Below are positions 44,098-53,079 of a DNA stretch of 64,000 nt, piece after piece. The first letter of the stretch is position 1. Every line of letters starts with the position of its first letter. The notes under the pieces are model-generated. The model made no database searches, had not been told where the DNA came from, and was given only the letters and a program-made list of their open reading frames with translations. The stretch is from JAKVAV01 sp047633195. GTDB taxonomy: Bacteria > Bacteroidota > Bacteroidia > Flavobacteriales_D > Cryomorphaceae. Location: contig JBLIEU010000001.1 in assembly GCA_047633195.1 (NCBI GenBank), positions 1 to 64,000 on the forward strand, read 5' to 3'. The position numbers and the translations under genes are program-made.

Positions 44098-45063
44098 ATG
44101 AATTTAAAGTACATTCTAGGTTTTTGCCTAGCCATTTGCTTGGGCACATTGTACGCACAAGAAGAAGGAGATTTAACTGCCGCTGATAAAGATGCGCTTT
44201 CGTCAGCAATTGAACTAGAGCACGATTCTCTTTGGGATTTCGGTGGGACATTTGGATTAAACTTCAACCAATCTTACTTCAGCAACTGGGCTGCAGGGGG
44301 ACAAAATAGTGTTTCAACCACAGCACTGACGAGTCTTTTTGCTAATTACAAAAAAGGAAAACACAGTTGGGTCAACACACTAGATCTTGCATACGGGGTT
44401 ATAGCACAGGACGACCAGAGCGCTATAAAAACCGATGACCGAATAGATTTCACATCGAAATACGGGTATCAAACGAATAACGAAGATTGGTATTACAGTG
44501 GGTTAGTCAACTTTAGAACTCAATTTGCAGAAGGTTTTGAAATTGAGGATGGACGTGAAACAGGAGTCTCTATTTCAGACTTCTTAGCCCCAGCATTTTC
44601 TATTGTTGCGATTGGAGCTGACTATCGACCCAATGAGAAATTCTCCGTATTTCTATCTCCCGCCACTTCAAAGATTACCATCGTAAATGTCGACAGATTA
44701 GCCACTGATTTTGGTTTAGACGAAGGAGACAATGCACGATTTGAAATCGGTGCTTTCGTAAAGGTCAGCTACCAAGATGACATTTTTGAGAATGTTAATC
44801 TCCTGACTAAAGTTGATTTATTCTCAAATTATGTAGAGAATCCACAAAACGTGGACGTCAACTGGGAAACCCTGATCACTATGAAAGTGAACAGCTGGTT
44901 AGCTGCTACACTGACTACGCAGCTCATCTATGATGACGACATTATAATCGGTGCTACGGATGCAGTGATAGTAGATGATGTAATCACTACACCTGCTGTA
45001 GCAGGAGGACCACGAACTCAGTTTAGAGAAGTATTTTCGCTAGGACTTTCTTTTAAAATATAA
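44098..45063 (+). CDS. DUF3078 outer-membrane-like protein
   Basis: A 321-residue protein starting MNLKYILGFCLAICLGTLYA (signal peptide ending at AQ). Its alternating aromatic beta-strands, ending ...FSLGLSFKI, suggest an outer-membrane beta barrel, and the GLNFNQSYFSNWAAGGQNS segment is typical of DUF3078. Function unknown. The ATG at 44098 is used over an upstream TTG because it begins the signal peptide. Confidence 0.83.
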   Translation: MNLKYILGFCLAICLGTLYAQEEGDLTAADKDALSSAIELEHDSLWDFGGTFGLNFNQSYFSNWAAGGQNSVSTTALTSLFANYKKGKHSWVNTLDLAYGVIAQDDQSAIKTDDRIDFTSKYGYQTNNEDWYYSGLVNFRTQFAEGFEIEDGRETGVSISDFLAPAFSIVAIGADYRPNEKFSVFLSPATSKITIVNVDRLATDFGLDEGDNARFEIGAFVKVSYQDDIFENVNLLTKVDLFSNYVENPQNVDVNWETLITMKVNSWLAATLTTQLIYDDDIIIGATDAVIVDDVITTPAVAGGPRTQFREVFSLGLSFKI

Positions 45064-45083
45064 GTCCTTTCTATCAATAGCGT

Positions 45084-45118
45084 TTAAAAAAAGCGGAGTC
45101 AAGGCTCCGCTTTTTTAT
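45084..45118 (+). terminator. Terminator after the DUF3078 gene
   Basis: A hairpin (GCGGAG at 45093-45098 with CTCCGC at 45105-45110) flanked by A and T runs, 21 bases after the stop. Confidence 0.85.
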
Positions 45119-45158
45119 TTAGTATTCTTTAACCTTGTGAAAAGAAAACCTACATCCA

Positions 45159-45608
45159 ATGAGACGAACACTCCTTTTAGCCTTCGTTTTTGCAACGATA
45201 GTCGCAGAAGCACAACAAGTAGAATACAAAGTCGTAACAAGCATTGAGTCAATAATACCTGCAGGGCTCGGAAGATCGCGCATCATCAGCGAGGAAGACG
45301 AACTGAACTACGAAGACTTCACCACCGAAAGAACCGACGGAAAAAAGTCTAATCAGAAAGACGTTAAGCGAGGAGATGCCAAGATTGCGAAATTCGAAGA
45401 AACCAAACTCTTGAACTTTTTTAGTATTGCAGGAATAAACTTTCAGAATATCGCCTCAAATGATGCACTTATTACTGATAAAATCAACAAGATGGTCGCT
45501 CAAGGCTGGGAATTGGCTTTTGTGGTAAGTGGTGTGGAATCTGACGCTGGTAAAGGAGATGGTCAGGGAATATTTATTACCCGATACATTTTCAAGCGTA
45601 CGATTTAA
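45159..45608 (+). CDS. Secreted DUF4177-like protein
   Basis: A 149-residue protein with a signal peptide (RTLLLAFVFATIVAEAQ). The C-terminal half resembles DUF4177 (INKMVAQGWELAFVVSG ... GIFITRYIFKR). A charged linker fills residues 45-80. Function unknown. Its stop overlaps the convergent helicase gene by 4 bp. Confidence 0.75.
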   Translation: MRRTLLLAFVFATIVAEAQQVEYKVVTSIESIIPAGLGRSRIISEEDELNYEDFTTERTDGKKSNQKDVKRGDAKIAKFEETKLLNFFSIAGINFQNIASNDALITDKINKMVAQGWELAFVVSGVESDAGKGDGQGIFITRYIFKRTI

Positions 45609-47053
45609 TCTGCTAAAAAAAGTTGATCGCTGAAATTCAGCATGTACAATTTCTCAGAGGCTCGGGTAATTGCGGTGTACAACCACCGCAAATACTCCGT
45701 GTCCAGCATTTCTTCCGTAAGGTATCCTTGATCCACAAATACTGCAGGCCATTGACCCCCTTGAGATTTGTGACAAGTCACCGCATAGGCGAATTTTACT
45801 TGCAGGGCATTGTAGAAAGGATCTTTTTTCAAGGCTTCCATTCTCTCCTTTTTGGTCTTTAGGTGTTCGTATTCCATCATGGTCCTTCGGTACACCTCAT
45901 CCGTGGCAGGCTTGGGCATAGAAGCAGAGTCGATATCCAAAGCGTCCAGCCAGAGTAATACTTCCGTCTCGGGTTCGCCAGAGTAATCAATGAGTCGAAC
46001 GCTGGCTTCTTGAAATTTAAAACCATACTTCTCGTGGAACTTTCCCAGTCTGGAAATTTCCATCACATCGCCATTGGCGATGAAGCCAGCTCCCGACTTT
46101 TCATCGACCCAGTGGTAATTATTTCGAACGGCCATGACAAAGTCACCGCCTGATATTTCCTCTTCGCGAAAGAACACTCGGGCGCGTATCTCTTTGTTGT
46201 ATTGATTTGCACGCTTGTTAGATCGAGTTACAAGTATAGCCCCTTCAGGGCCCCTCATTGAGAATTCATCTTCCAATGATTCTTGTAATTCGTATCCCGT
46301 AAGGCTTACCACATCAGGGGCATTGGGCAAAGCCATTGGAAAAACACTCATATCTGCTTTTTCCAATGCCTTTCTAATTCGGGTGGCTAAATCAAGAATG
46401 CCCGAGTCCTCTTTTTGTCGAGTCACATCTGTGAGCTCGGAAAGCGCAGCCGTAACGTGAAACGAGGTCTTCAGATATTTAAGATCAAGTGCAGGGCTAT
46501 AGTCGCTTCCCACAGGAGGAAGCTGTGCCCCATCTCCGATTAAGATCAATCGACAGTTTTTTCCATTGTAGACATATTCAAACAAATCGGTCAGTAGGTC
46601 GCCACCTCCCGAAACAGAATAATTTTCGCTTCCTATCATTGAAGCCTCATCCACAATAAAAACGGTATTGGTGTGAAGATTTGCCCCTGTGACAAAAAAT
46701 ACTCCACCTGCGGGAGTCTTTTGCTTGAAGTAAATTTTCTTGTGAATCGTGAAGGCAGGCTTTCGTGTATATGCCGACATCACTTTTGCAGCTCTGCCAG
46801 TTGGCGCGAGCATTACATACTTAAAGTCGAAGTAGGGTAACGTCTTAATCAGTGCATTTACAGTAGTCGTCTTGCCCGTTCCTGCATATCCTTTTACTAC
46901 CAATAGGCAGTTTTCTTTGTCGCTGGCTACGAATCGCCCTAGTGCATAGAGCAATTTTTCCTGAGAAGGAGTAGGTGTAAAATAGAAGTTTTCATGCAGT
47001 AATTTCTCAACTCTGCGCGCGATTGGTTCACCGCTTTCTGAATGCACATTCAC
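45605..47053 (-). CDS. RecD-like ATP-dependent DNA helicase
   Basis: A helicase of superfamily 1. Walker A GYAGTGKTTT lies near residue 55 and motif II is VDEASMI; GDGAQLPPVGSD and a final CHKSQGGQWPAVFVD with UvrD-type C-terminal segment follow. There is no RecB/C context. The start is uncertain: the open frame runs to a TTG at 47071, but a -7 box lies at 47058-47065, so the GTG at 47053 (or 47047) is more likely. A leaderless transcript is possible. Confidence 0.87.
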   Translation of the reverse strand: MNVHSESGEPIARRVEKLLHENFYFTPTPSQEKLLYALGRFVASDKENCLLVVKGYAGTGKTTTVNALIKTLPYFDFKYVMLAPTGRAAKVMSAYTRKPAFTIHKKIYFKQKTPAGGVFFVTGANLHTNTVFIVDEASMIGSENYSVSGGGDLLTDLFEYVYNGKNCRLILIGDGAQLPPVGSDYSPALDLKYLKTSFHVTAALSELTDVTRQKEDSGILDLATRIRKALEKADMSVFPMALPNAPDVVSLTGYELQESLEDEFSMRGPEGAILVTRSNKRANQYNKEIRARVFFREEEISGGDFVMAVRNNYHWVDEKSGAGFIANGDVMEISRLGKFHEKYGFKFQEASVRLIDYSGEPETEVLLWLDALDIDSASMPKPATDEVYRRTMMEYEHLKTKKERMEALKKDPFYNALQVKFAYAVTCHKSQGGQWPAVFVDQGYLTEEMLDTEYLRWLYTAITRASEKLYMLNFSDQLFLAD

Positions 47054-47057
47054 AAGC

Positions 47058-47065
47058 CAAAAATA
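47058..47065 (-). promoter_or_regulatory. -7 box of the helicase gene
   Basis: TATTTTTG on the minus strand, four bases ahead of the GTG at 47053. It has the same spacing as the copA box relative to its ATG. Confidence 0.45.
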
Positions 47066-47125
47066 AGCCAATTTTAACCGTTGATGAATTAGGCCGTAAC
47101 AAACTCGGTCGTTTCAAAAAAATTG

Positions 47126-47133
47126 TAGTTTTG
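47126..47133 (+). promoter_or_regulatory. Possible -7 box of the DUF3822-rsmD-kds operon
   Basis: TAGTTTTG, fitting TAnnTTTG, 24 bases upstream of the ATG at 47157. No TTG partner at proper spacing is seen. Confidence 0.35.
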
Positions 47134-47156
47134 TTGCCGTTACAAAAGAAAACTTC

Positions 47157-47960
47157 ATGCAAAATATAGGACGTATACTCGGTGCTTATTTGTTTCCAAT
47201 ACTGCTCATACTATTGGGACTACTTCTTCTTATAGTGTCAACAGGTCAAACTGGCCTCTTCAAAATCGCTGGATTGGGCATTCTCATCGTTGGGGTTTTA
47301 GGTGCGCTTTATGTGAAAGGCACGATCAATCGTCAAGTTCAGAAGATTGTTACCATCGTTGTTGCGATTGGAGCATTGTGTCTTGCTTACTTGGATTATG
47401 ATGTCATCCAAGATGAGCTGGCGTACCACCGCGAAAAAGAGAAAGTAAAAATTGCAGTCGTTCAGCGACTTAAGGATATACGTAAAGCGCAAATCGCCTA
47501 CAACAAGCAATACGGCAAGTACTCCAACTCTTTCGACTCGCTTATCTATTTTTTGAAAAATGACGAGATTTCGCTTATCAAGCGTTTGGGCTCTCTTCCT
47601 GATTCATTGCCCACAGAAGAGATGGCGATGGAGGCCGGAATAATACAGAGCATGCCCGAGGGAATGTCTGATATGGACGTTATTGAGCAAGGTTTGATCG
47701 TGAGAGATACGATTCAAGTGGATGTATTGGGATACATTTTTAATGAAGACGACAAGGCCAAGCGCAAAACTAGGTTTTACGTTGACTCTTTGCCCTTTGT
47801 ACCTTTCGGCGATCACCGATTCCAGATGGAATCAGACATAGTTGATATAAGTGGAGCTCCTACAGCTGTTTTTCTGGTAAAAGATCCTAAGCCGTACGCG
47901 GATCAGTTTATGCTCGGATCACTCGTAGATGCAAGCACTAGTGGTAACTGGACAGAGTAA
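47157..47960 (+). CDS. Membrane protein with pilin-like segment, unknown function
   Basis: A 267-residue protein with three hydrophobic helices in the first 85 residues (FPILLILLGLLLLIVS; KIAGLGILIVGVLGALYV; IVTIVVAIGALCLAYL). The next part, RLKDIRKAQIAYNKQYGKYS followed by NSFDSLIYFLKND, resembles the segment after the first helix in type IV pilins and pseudopilins, but there is no prepilin cleavage site. The rest is soluble. It begins a plus-strand run with the DUF3822 protein, rsmD and kds genes. Confidence 0.7.
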   Translation: MQNIGRILGAYLFPILLILLGLLLLIVSTGQTGLFKIAGLGILIVGVLGALYVKGTINRQVQKIVTIVVAIGALCLAYLDYDVIQDELAYHREKEKVKIAVVQRLKDIRKAQIAYNKQYGKYSNSFDSLIYFLKNDEISLIKRLGSLPDSLPTEEMAMEAGIIQSMPEGMSDMDVIEQGLIVRDTIQVDVLGYIFNEDDKAKRKTRFYVDSLPFVPFGDHRFQMESDIVDISGAPTAVFLVKDPKPYADQFMLGSLVDASTSGNWTE

Positions 47961-47972
47961 AAGAATTGCGCC

Positions 47973-48719
47973 ATGGAAAAAATCACCTTAGGCGAAGAAA
48001 ATATTGAATCGATTGGGCTCCTTTTTGAGCCCGATTTTTTTCGTATCCATTGCTATTTAGACTTGGAAGGTGCAGACTTTGCTAAGACCATCTCTTGTAA
48101 ACGCGATGGGCACTATGACTTTAGCGAATTGCACCCCAAGAATCACCTTTTCGCAATGAGCTCGCACCCGCACTGGACACTTGTGCCGACCACCATCTTT
48201 AGAGAAGAAGATGCCGCTGGATACCTCGAATTGAATACTGGTTTCAAAAGAAATAGCTCATTTGCCTATTCTTCTTTGGACGGTCTGGAATCAGTGTTGA
48301 TTTACGAGCGTGATGAAGAAGCGGAAAAATTGGCTAGTCAGATTCAACCCGCATTGGAAACTAAGCACCTTGAAGGCGCCTTACTTGGGCACGGCAGGCG
48401 GAAAGTTAGCGAATCGAAAGGTGATCTTCTACAGGTTCAAGTGCTTGATCAATTGGCAATGATCAACATCTTTAAACAGGGCACACTCCTTTTGGCAAAC
48501 AGCATTGAAGTAACCAAAGCCGAAGATTTGATTTACTATATTTTCTATACACTGAAAAAACTGGATATTTCAAACGAAATTCAGGCAGAGCTTGAAGGAT
48601 CAGGAAACATACTGCCGTCAGTGAAAAAGCAAGCCGCAAAATTCCTGACAAATTTGAAGGGTACAGAACAAAATTCAATAGGTGATAAACTGGCAGAAAT
48701 CATTCCACAATGCGCGTAG
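47973..48719 (+). CDS. DUF3822 family protein
   Basis: A 248-residue cytoplasmic protein beginning MEKITLGEENIESIGLLFEP, with two alternating strand/helix halves. The family is restricted largely to Bacteroidota and sits beside rsmD and coaD. Its fold recalls the ASKHA/actin-like ATPases of pilus assembly (PilM-like), but I cannot identify functional residues. It overlaps rsmD by 10 bp. Confidence 0.78.
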   Translation: MEKITLGEENIESIGLLFEPDFFRIHCYLDLEGADFAKTISCKRDGHYDFSELHPKNHLFAMSSHPHWTLVPTTIFREEDAAGYLELNTGFKRNSSFAYSSLDGLESVLIYERDEEAEKLASQIQPALETKHLEGALLGHGRRKVSESKGDLLQVQVLDQLAMINIFKQGTLLLANSIEVTKAEDLIYYIFYTLKKLDISNEIQAELEGSGNILPSVKKQAAKFLTNLKGTEQNSIGDKLAEIIPQCA

Positions 48720-49240
48720 TCGGAGGAAAGTTTAAGGCTCGGAGGTTTGATGCTCCAAAGCAAATCAAAGCCCGCCCAACGACTGACATGGCCAAGGAGG
48801 CGATTTTTAATGTGCTCAACCACCACGACTTATTGATGGATGCAAAAGTGCTAGACCTTTTCTTCGGCATCGGCGGTATGAGCCTCGAGTTCATAAGTCG
48901 AGGAGCCACTAGCGTAACGGCAGTAGACGTGAGCCCGATTTCCAAAAGATACCTTATAAAAATTGCCAAGGATTGGGAAATCCACAACCTCAAAGTCGTT
49001 CAGGCCGACGTTTTCAATCTTTTTAAAAGTCCCAAAGGAAACTTTGATATCGTTTTTGCCGATCCGCCTTATGCGGAAAAAAGAATTCCTGAACTGCCTG
49101 ATTTGGTTTGGAATACGGGATGGCTTTCACCTGGAGGCATCTTTATTCTCGAGCATGGTCAAGAGACCGATTTGAGCGAACATCCCCGTTTCTCAGAGCA
49201 CCACCAGATGGGAAGTGTCCATTTCAGTTTCTTCAGATAG
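48710..49240 (+). CDS. rsmD: 16S rRNA (guanine-966-N2)-methyltransferase
   Basis: A 176-residue SAM-dependent enzyme that methylates G966 of 16S rRNA. The N-terminal MRVVGGKFKARRF and RPTTDMAKEAIFN segments, SAM motif VLDLFFGIGGMSLEFISRG, and the catalytic FADPPYAEKR (DPPY) are all family hallmarks. It is coupled to the DUF3822 gene by overlap. Confidence 0.93.
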   Translation: MRVVGGKFKARRFDAPKQIKARPTTDMAKEAIFNVLNHHDLLMDAKVLDLFFGIGGMSLEFISRGATSVTAVDVSPISKRYLIKIAKDWEIHNLKVVQADVFNLFKSPKGNFDIVFADPPYAEKRIPELPDLVWNTGWLSPGGIFILEHGQETDLSEHPRFSEHHQMGSVHFSFFR

Positions 49241-49287
49241 AGGGTTAGAGTATTAGAATTACTTTTGCTTGTCATTAGAATAAAAGC

Positions 49288-49884
49288 ATGCAAGACAAGA
49301 TCACAGCTCTGATTGAAAAAGAGATAGAAGCCATTCGAAATATCCCGATCGAAGGTGCGGTGGAAAAAGCAGTAGAACTTATCTACGAGCAGGTGCACCA
49401 AAAAGACGGGAAAGTAATCGTTAGCGGAATGGGAAAAGCTGGGCAAATAGGCGTGAACATCGCCACTACCCTAAGCTCTACTGGCACACCTGCTTTCTTC
49501 TTACACCCTGCCGAAGCGCAGCATGGAGATTTGGGGATCATCCAAAAAAACGACATTATAATAGCCATCTCAAACAGTGGTAAAACCAGGGAATTAATTG
49601 AACTCGATTTTTTGGCTCACCGCTTGCACCCCGATATCAAATTCATCGTCCTTACTGGGAAAAAAGATAGCGAACTTGCTGAAAAAGCTGATGTGGTATT
49701 GTGGACTGGTGGGCCTGAAGAAATTTGCCCACTTGGCCTCACCCCCACTACCTCTACTACAGTAATGACCGTGGCAGGAGACATTTTAGTTGTGCTGCTC
49801 ATGGAGAAAATAGGATTTACAAAAAAAGAATATGCGAAGAGGCACCACAGTGGTTACCTCGGACAAAAAGCCAAAGAAGAATGA
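49288..49884 (+). CDS. kdsD: SIS-only arabinose-5-phosphate isomerase
   Basis: A 198-residue sugar isomerase that should convert ribulose-5-phosphate to arabinose-5-phosphate, the first step to Kdo. It has only the SIS domain (VSGMGKAGQIGVNIATTLSSTG; HPAEAQHGDLGI; SNSGKTRELI) and lacks the two CBS domains of E. coli KdsD. Short SIS-only forms are known from Bacteroides. Its stop overlaps kdsA (ATGA), which strongly supports the Kdo role. Confidence 0.87.
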   Translation: MQDKITALIEKEIEAIRNIPIEGAVEKAVELIYEQVHQKDGKVIVSGMGKAGQIGVNIATTLSSTGTPAFFLHPAEAQHGDLGIIQKNDIIIAISNSGKTRELIELDFLAHRLHPDIKFIVLTGKKDSELAEKADVVLWTGGPEEICPLGLTPTTSTTVMTVAGDILVVLLMEKIGFTKKEYAKRHHSGYLGQKAKEE

Positions 49885-50660
49885 GTCAATTTTTCCTGAT
49901 AGCAGGGCCTTGCGCCATTGAAGATGAAGCCTTGTCTTTCCACATTGCCGAAAAGGTAAAAAAAATCTGTGATGACTTGGACATCCGTTATATATTCAAG
50001 GGAAGCTATGAAAAGGCCAACCGAAGCAAATTAGACAGCTTCACAGGTATTGACAAAAACGAGGCGCTTCGAATTCACAAAGCCATTCGAGATAAATTCG
50101 GAATTGAAAATATCACGGATGTTCACGAAAGCAACGAACCCGCCGAAGTAGCTCCTTTCGTTACTCACCTCCAAATCCCCGCCTTTCTTTGCCGACAGAG
50201 CAAATTGCTTAAAGCGGCAGGCGAATCAGGTTGTACGGTGAACATCAAAAAAGGTCAGTTCTTGAGTCCTGAAGCGATGAAATTTGCCGTAGAAAAGGTG
50301 AAAGCCACTGGAAATGATAAGGTTTGGGTTTGTGAAAGAGGAACGACATTTGGCTATCACGATCTTGTGGTGGATGCCACTTCCATCAGCCGGATGAAAA
50401 AAATGGGGCAGCCCGTGGTAATGGACTGCACCCATAGCGTACAAAAACCCAATCAAACTTCTGGCGTTACGGGAGGCGACCCCGAACTAATTGAAGCCAT
50501 TGCTCTATCGGCAATCGCTACGGGAGCCGATGGCTTTTTTATGGAAGTCCACCCAGAACCTCATACCGCTCAAAGCGACCCGTTTACCATGCTGCAGCTC
50601 GATAAGCTTAGGCCTATTTTGGAAAAATGCATGAAGATCAGAAAAGCACTTAATTCGTAA
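49881..50660 (+). CDS. kdsA: 3-deoxy-8-phosphooctulonate synthase
   Basis: Makes Kdo-8-phosphate from arabinose-5-phosphate and phosphoenolpyruvate. A 259-residue TIM-barrel enzyme with the family segments LIAGPCAIEDE, FKGSYEKANRS, PAFLCRQSKLL, GTTFGYHDLVVD, MDCTHSVQKP and FMEVHPEP. The segment NIKKGQFLSP is also present. The ATG at 49881 is chosen because it overlaps the kdsD stop and matches the family N-terminus; the open frame continues further upstream only as an accident. Its enzymatic product is the substrate of KdsC at 13.3 kb. Confidence 0.96.
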   Translation: MSQFFLIAGPCAIEDEALSFHIAEKVKKICDDLDIRYIFKGSYEKANRSKLDSFTGIDKNEALRIHKAIRDKFGIENITDVHESNEPAEVAPFVTHLQIPAFLCRQSKLLKAAGESGCTVNIKKGQFLSPEAMKFAVEKVKATGNDKVWVCERGTTFGYHDLVVDATSISRMKKMGQPVVMDCTHSVQKPNQTSGVTGGDPELIEAIALSAIATGADGFFMEVHPEPHTAQSDPFTMLQLDKLRPILEKCMKIRKALNS

Positions 50661-50663
50661 ACC

Positions 50664-51134
50664 ATGGATAATATTGCCATCTTCCCTGGATCATTCGATC
50701 CGATCACAAAAGGGCACGCAGACATCATCAAACGTTCACTCCCTCTATTCGATAAAGTGATTGTCGCCATAGGCATAAATGCCAATAAGAAGTACCTGTT
50801 TCCGTTAGAGGACAGGATGAAGTGGATCAGACAGACGTTCAAATCGGAAGAAAGCATTGTGGTAGATCACTACGAAGGACTCACAGTGAATTATTGCCGC
50901 AAGGTCAATGCATCTCATATCATTCGAGGTGTTCGAAATGCGGAAGATTTTCAATTTGAATCCTCTATTTCACAAATGAACAAAGAGCTCGCCCCAGAAG
51001 TGGACACGGTATTCTTTGTGACGAGTCCCGAACTTTCGGCTTACAGCTCTACGATCGTGCGCGACATTTTCAGAAATGGTGGAGACGTGACCAAATTCAT
51101 TCCAAATTCGATAGAGCTGAATGTGGAGTTTTAG
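50664..51134 (+). CDS. coaD: Phosphopantetheine adenylyltransferase
   Basis: Transfers AMP from ATP to 4'-phosphopantetheine, the next-to-last step of CoA synthesis. The 156 residues have the nucleotidyltransferase motif FPGSFDPITKGHADII, the ISQMNKELAPE segment, and the C-terminal YSSTIVRDIFRNGGD. It starts 3 bases after kdsA and overlaps the following secreted protein gene by 14 bp. Confidence 0.96.
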   Translation: MDNIAIFPGSFDPITKGHADIIKRSLPLFDKVIVAIGINANKKYLFPLEDRMKWIRQTFKSEESIVVDHYEGLTVNYCRKVNASHIIRGVRNAEDFQFESSISQMNKELAPEVDTVFFVTSPELSAYSSTIVRDIFRNGGDVTKFIPNSIELNVEF

Positions 51135-52473
51135 GAGTCTAATACTTCTTTTTGTTTTTCCTTTTTCTGTGGCAGCACAAACCACTGAATTGGACGGGAT
51201 ATCTCCTGATTGGTCAGGATTGACTGTAGAAATTAGTCGTTACCAAAACCCTATTTCAGGAGAGAAGATCTTCTTGGATCTCGATACGGTTGATGCCAGC
51301 GGGGAATTCAAACTTTCATTTGACACCGATGAAATCGGCCAAGTTTGGTTGAGTGTGAATCGATTTACTGCTCCTCTTTTCGTTGAGCCAAATGGAACCT
51401 ATACCATTGAAATTTCTCCATCGCGGGAATTTGTGCTCATACCAAACTGGAGGCCTGGCAGTTTCGAGTATATTTTCACAAATCTCGACTCGACGGATAT
51501 CAATGCAGAAATTGTAAAATTCGATCAAACCTATTTCGACTTTTTCACTCAAAATGCTCTACTCATTGGAAACAGTGCTTTACGCCAGAAAGTCAAAACG
51601 TTTGAGGCCAATCAAGAAAATACTAAGAATGAGTTTCTGAGAGATTACGTTCGATACTCTTTGGCAGAAATGAAGTTGACAGCGGGATTCCCTAAGAACG
51701 AACTCTACTCGACTTACCTGAAAGATGAAAAATTAAAGCTCACGAACCCTTCGTTTTACTCTTTCTTCAATATCTTTTACAGCAACTATTTCAATCGATA
51801 CGATGCAAAGTTTGGCGGAACAAACATCTCCAATCAATTGGCCGTGGGCTTGAGTTATTCCGAGTTGGACAGTCTGTTTTTAAAAGATAATTTCCTGCAA
51901 AGGGAGGACATTAGGCAATGGGTCATGCTGAAATCAATCAAAGAGACCATCTATCTAAAGACCTACTCGGGAGAAAAACTAATTGAATTGCTGAACTCCA
52001 TTGAGTCAAAGCCTCACTCTGAATCAATTGAAAGAGCTGCCCGAAAAATCAGGACGGATTATGAGCGATCCGTATCAGCGAATTTGCTTGAGCTATTTCC
52101 AGCGTTAAAAGAACTAGAACTTTCAACTAAACCGACGATGGTCGTTGTAGCCCAAGGTAGCAGCAATGAATGGAGACGGGAGTCAAGCCTATTGAAGGTT
52201 TTTCTTGATGAATACGGTGCGTATTTTCAAGTTGTGGAAATCGTCTTGGGCAGTAAAGAACAGAGCGAAGAAAATTGGCCCAGCATTCAATTGGTTTCGC
52301 CAGAAGGCCTACTGAATGATTTGGATATATACCAACTACCTTGGTATGGCTGGATGGATTCCGAAGGAAAATTGAGAAAGGACATTGTTAAACCTAGCGA
52401 AGGACTGGAGGAAAGACTTTATTCCATTCGAGCGAAAGCAAAAGAAGAGCAGAAGATTAAAGTGGGTCAATAG
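51121..52473 (+). CDS. Secreted protein, possible thioredoxin-like C-terminal domain
   Basis: A 450-residue protein of unknown function. A signal peptide ends near FPFSVAAQ (residue 20). The first half has a beta-rich domain, and a helical segment follows (120-300). The last 120 residues (PTMVVVAQGSSNEWRRESS ... YQLPWYGWMDSEGKL) look like a thioredoxin fold, as in TlpA-type Bacteroidota proteins, but the redox cysteines are missing. The start overlaps coaD by 14 bp and the end overlaps the Nudix gene by 17 bp. Confidence 0.7.
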   Translation: MWSFRSLILLFVFPFSVAAQTTELDGISPDWSGLTVEISRYQNPISGEKIFLDLDTVDASGEFKLSFDTDEIGQVWLSVNRFTAPLFVEPNGTYTIEISPSREFVLIPNWRPGSFEYIFTNLDSTDINAEIVKFDQTYFDFFTQNALLIGNSALRQKVKTFEANQENTKNEFLRDYVRYSLAEMKLTAGFPKNELYSTYLKDEKLKLTNPSFYSFFNIFYSNYFNRYDAKFGGTNISNQLAVGLSYSELDSLFLKDNFLQREDIRQWVMLKSIKETIYLKTYSGEKLIELLNSIESKPHSESIERAARKIRTDYERSVSANLLELFPALKELELSTKPTMVVVAQGSSNEWRRESSLLKVFLDEYGAYFQVVEIVLGSKEQSEENWPSIQLVSPEGLLNDLDIYQLPWYGWMDSEGKLRKDIVKPSEGLEERLYSIRAKAKEEQKIKVGQ

Positions 52474-53071
52474 CTGTTCTCAAGATCAATCGAATATTTG
52501 GATAAGTGTCTATTGCTTCAACCACCTCACGACTGAGATCCATCCATTCCGCCTTTTCAATATCTTCTTCTGCCTGTGGCACAAATTCTTTCTGAGCACT
52601 AGTCATATCATACCAATAAGTCCTCTTCAGAATGCGGATTCCATCCTGCTCATAGGTGTGGTAAGTAGGTGTTAACTCTACTCCTAGCTTCAAGTCATTT
52701 ACCCCGCATTCTTCTTCAACTTCTCGAAGGGCGCCTTGTTCGGGTGTTTCATCTTCTTCTATTTTTCCTTTTGGCAAATCCCATTTCCCCTTTCGGTAAA
52801 TGAGGAGATACTCGTTGTTTTCATTGCGAACCAAACCACCACCTGCATCAATTTCCTTGAAGTGCGCTCTGAAATCTGCCCAAAGCAATTCCAAGTCGTG
52901 GAAATAAAAAATAGCACCTAGCAAATGAGGTGAGTTTTCCAATAAACTGATGGTGTAACTGAGCTCTTCAAAATCGCCATAAGTCAGATATAACTGATTA
53001 TCACCGATCACATCGGGAATCGTTCGGTCCGTAAGGACAATTGACTTATTGTTGATGAAAACTTTATACAT
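52457..53071 (-). CDS. Nudix hydrolase
   Basis: A 204-residue enzyme with a complete Nudix box (G-x5-E-x7-REVEEECG, in GKIEEDETPEQGALREVEEECGV, split here as GKIEEDETPEQ and GALREVEEECGV). An N-terminal extension of about 65 residues precedes the Nudix fold. The substrate, usually a nucleoside diphosphate linked to another group, cannot be read from sequence. It is divergent from pyrE. Confidence 0.9.
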   Translation of the reverse strand: MYKVFINNKSIVLTDRTIPDVIGDNQLYLTYGDFEELSYTISLLENSPHLLGAIFYFHDLELLWADFRAHFKEIDAGGGLVRNENNEYLLIYRKGKWDLPKGKIEEDETPEQGALREVEEECGVNDLKLGVELTPTYHTYEQDGIRILKRTYWYDMTSAQKEFVPQAEEDIEKAEWMDLSREVVEAIDTYPNIRLILRTAIDPL

Positions 53072-53079
53072 TTGAAGTC

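Noticed and set aside
49725..49880. An N-terminal extension of kdsA by 52 residues.
   Set aside because: The extension lies inside kdsD in another frame, and the family begins at MSQFFLIAGPCAIE (49881).
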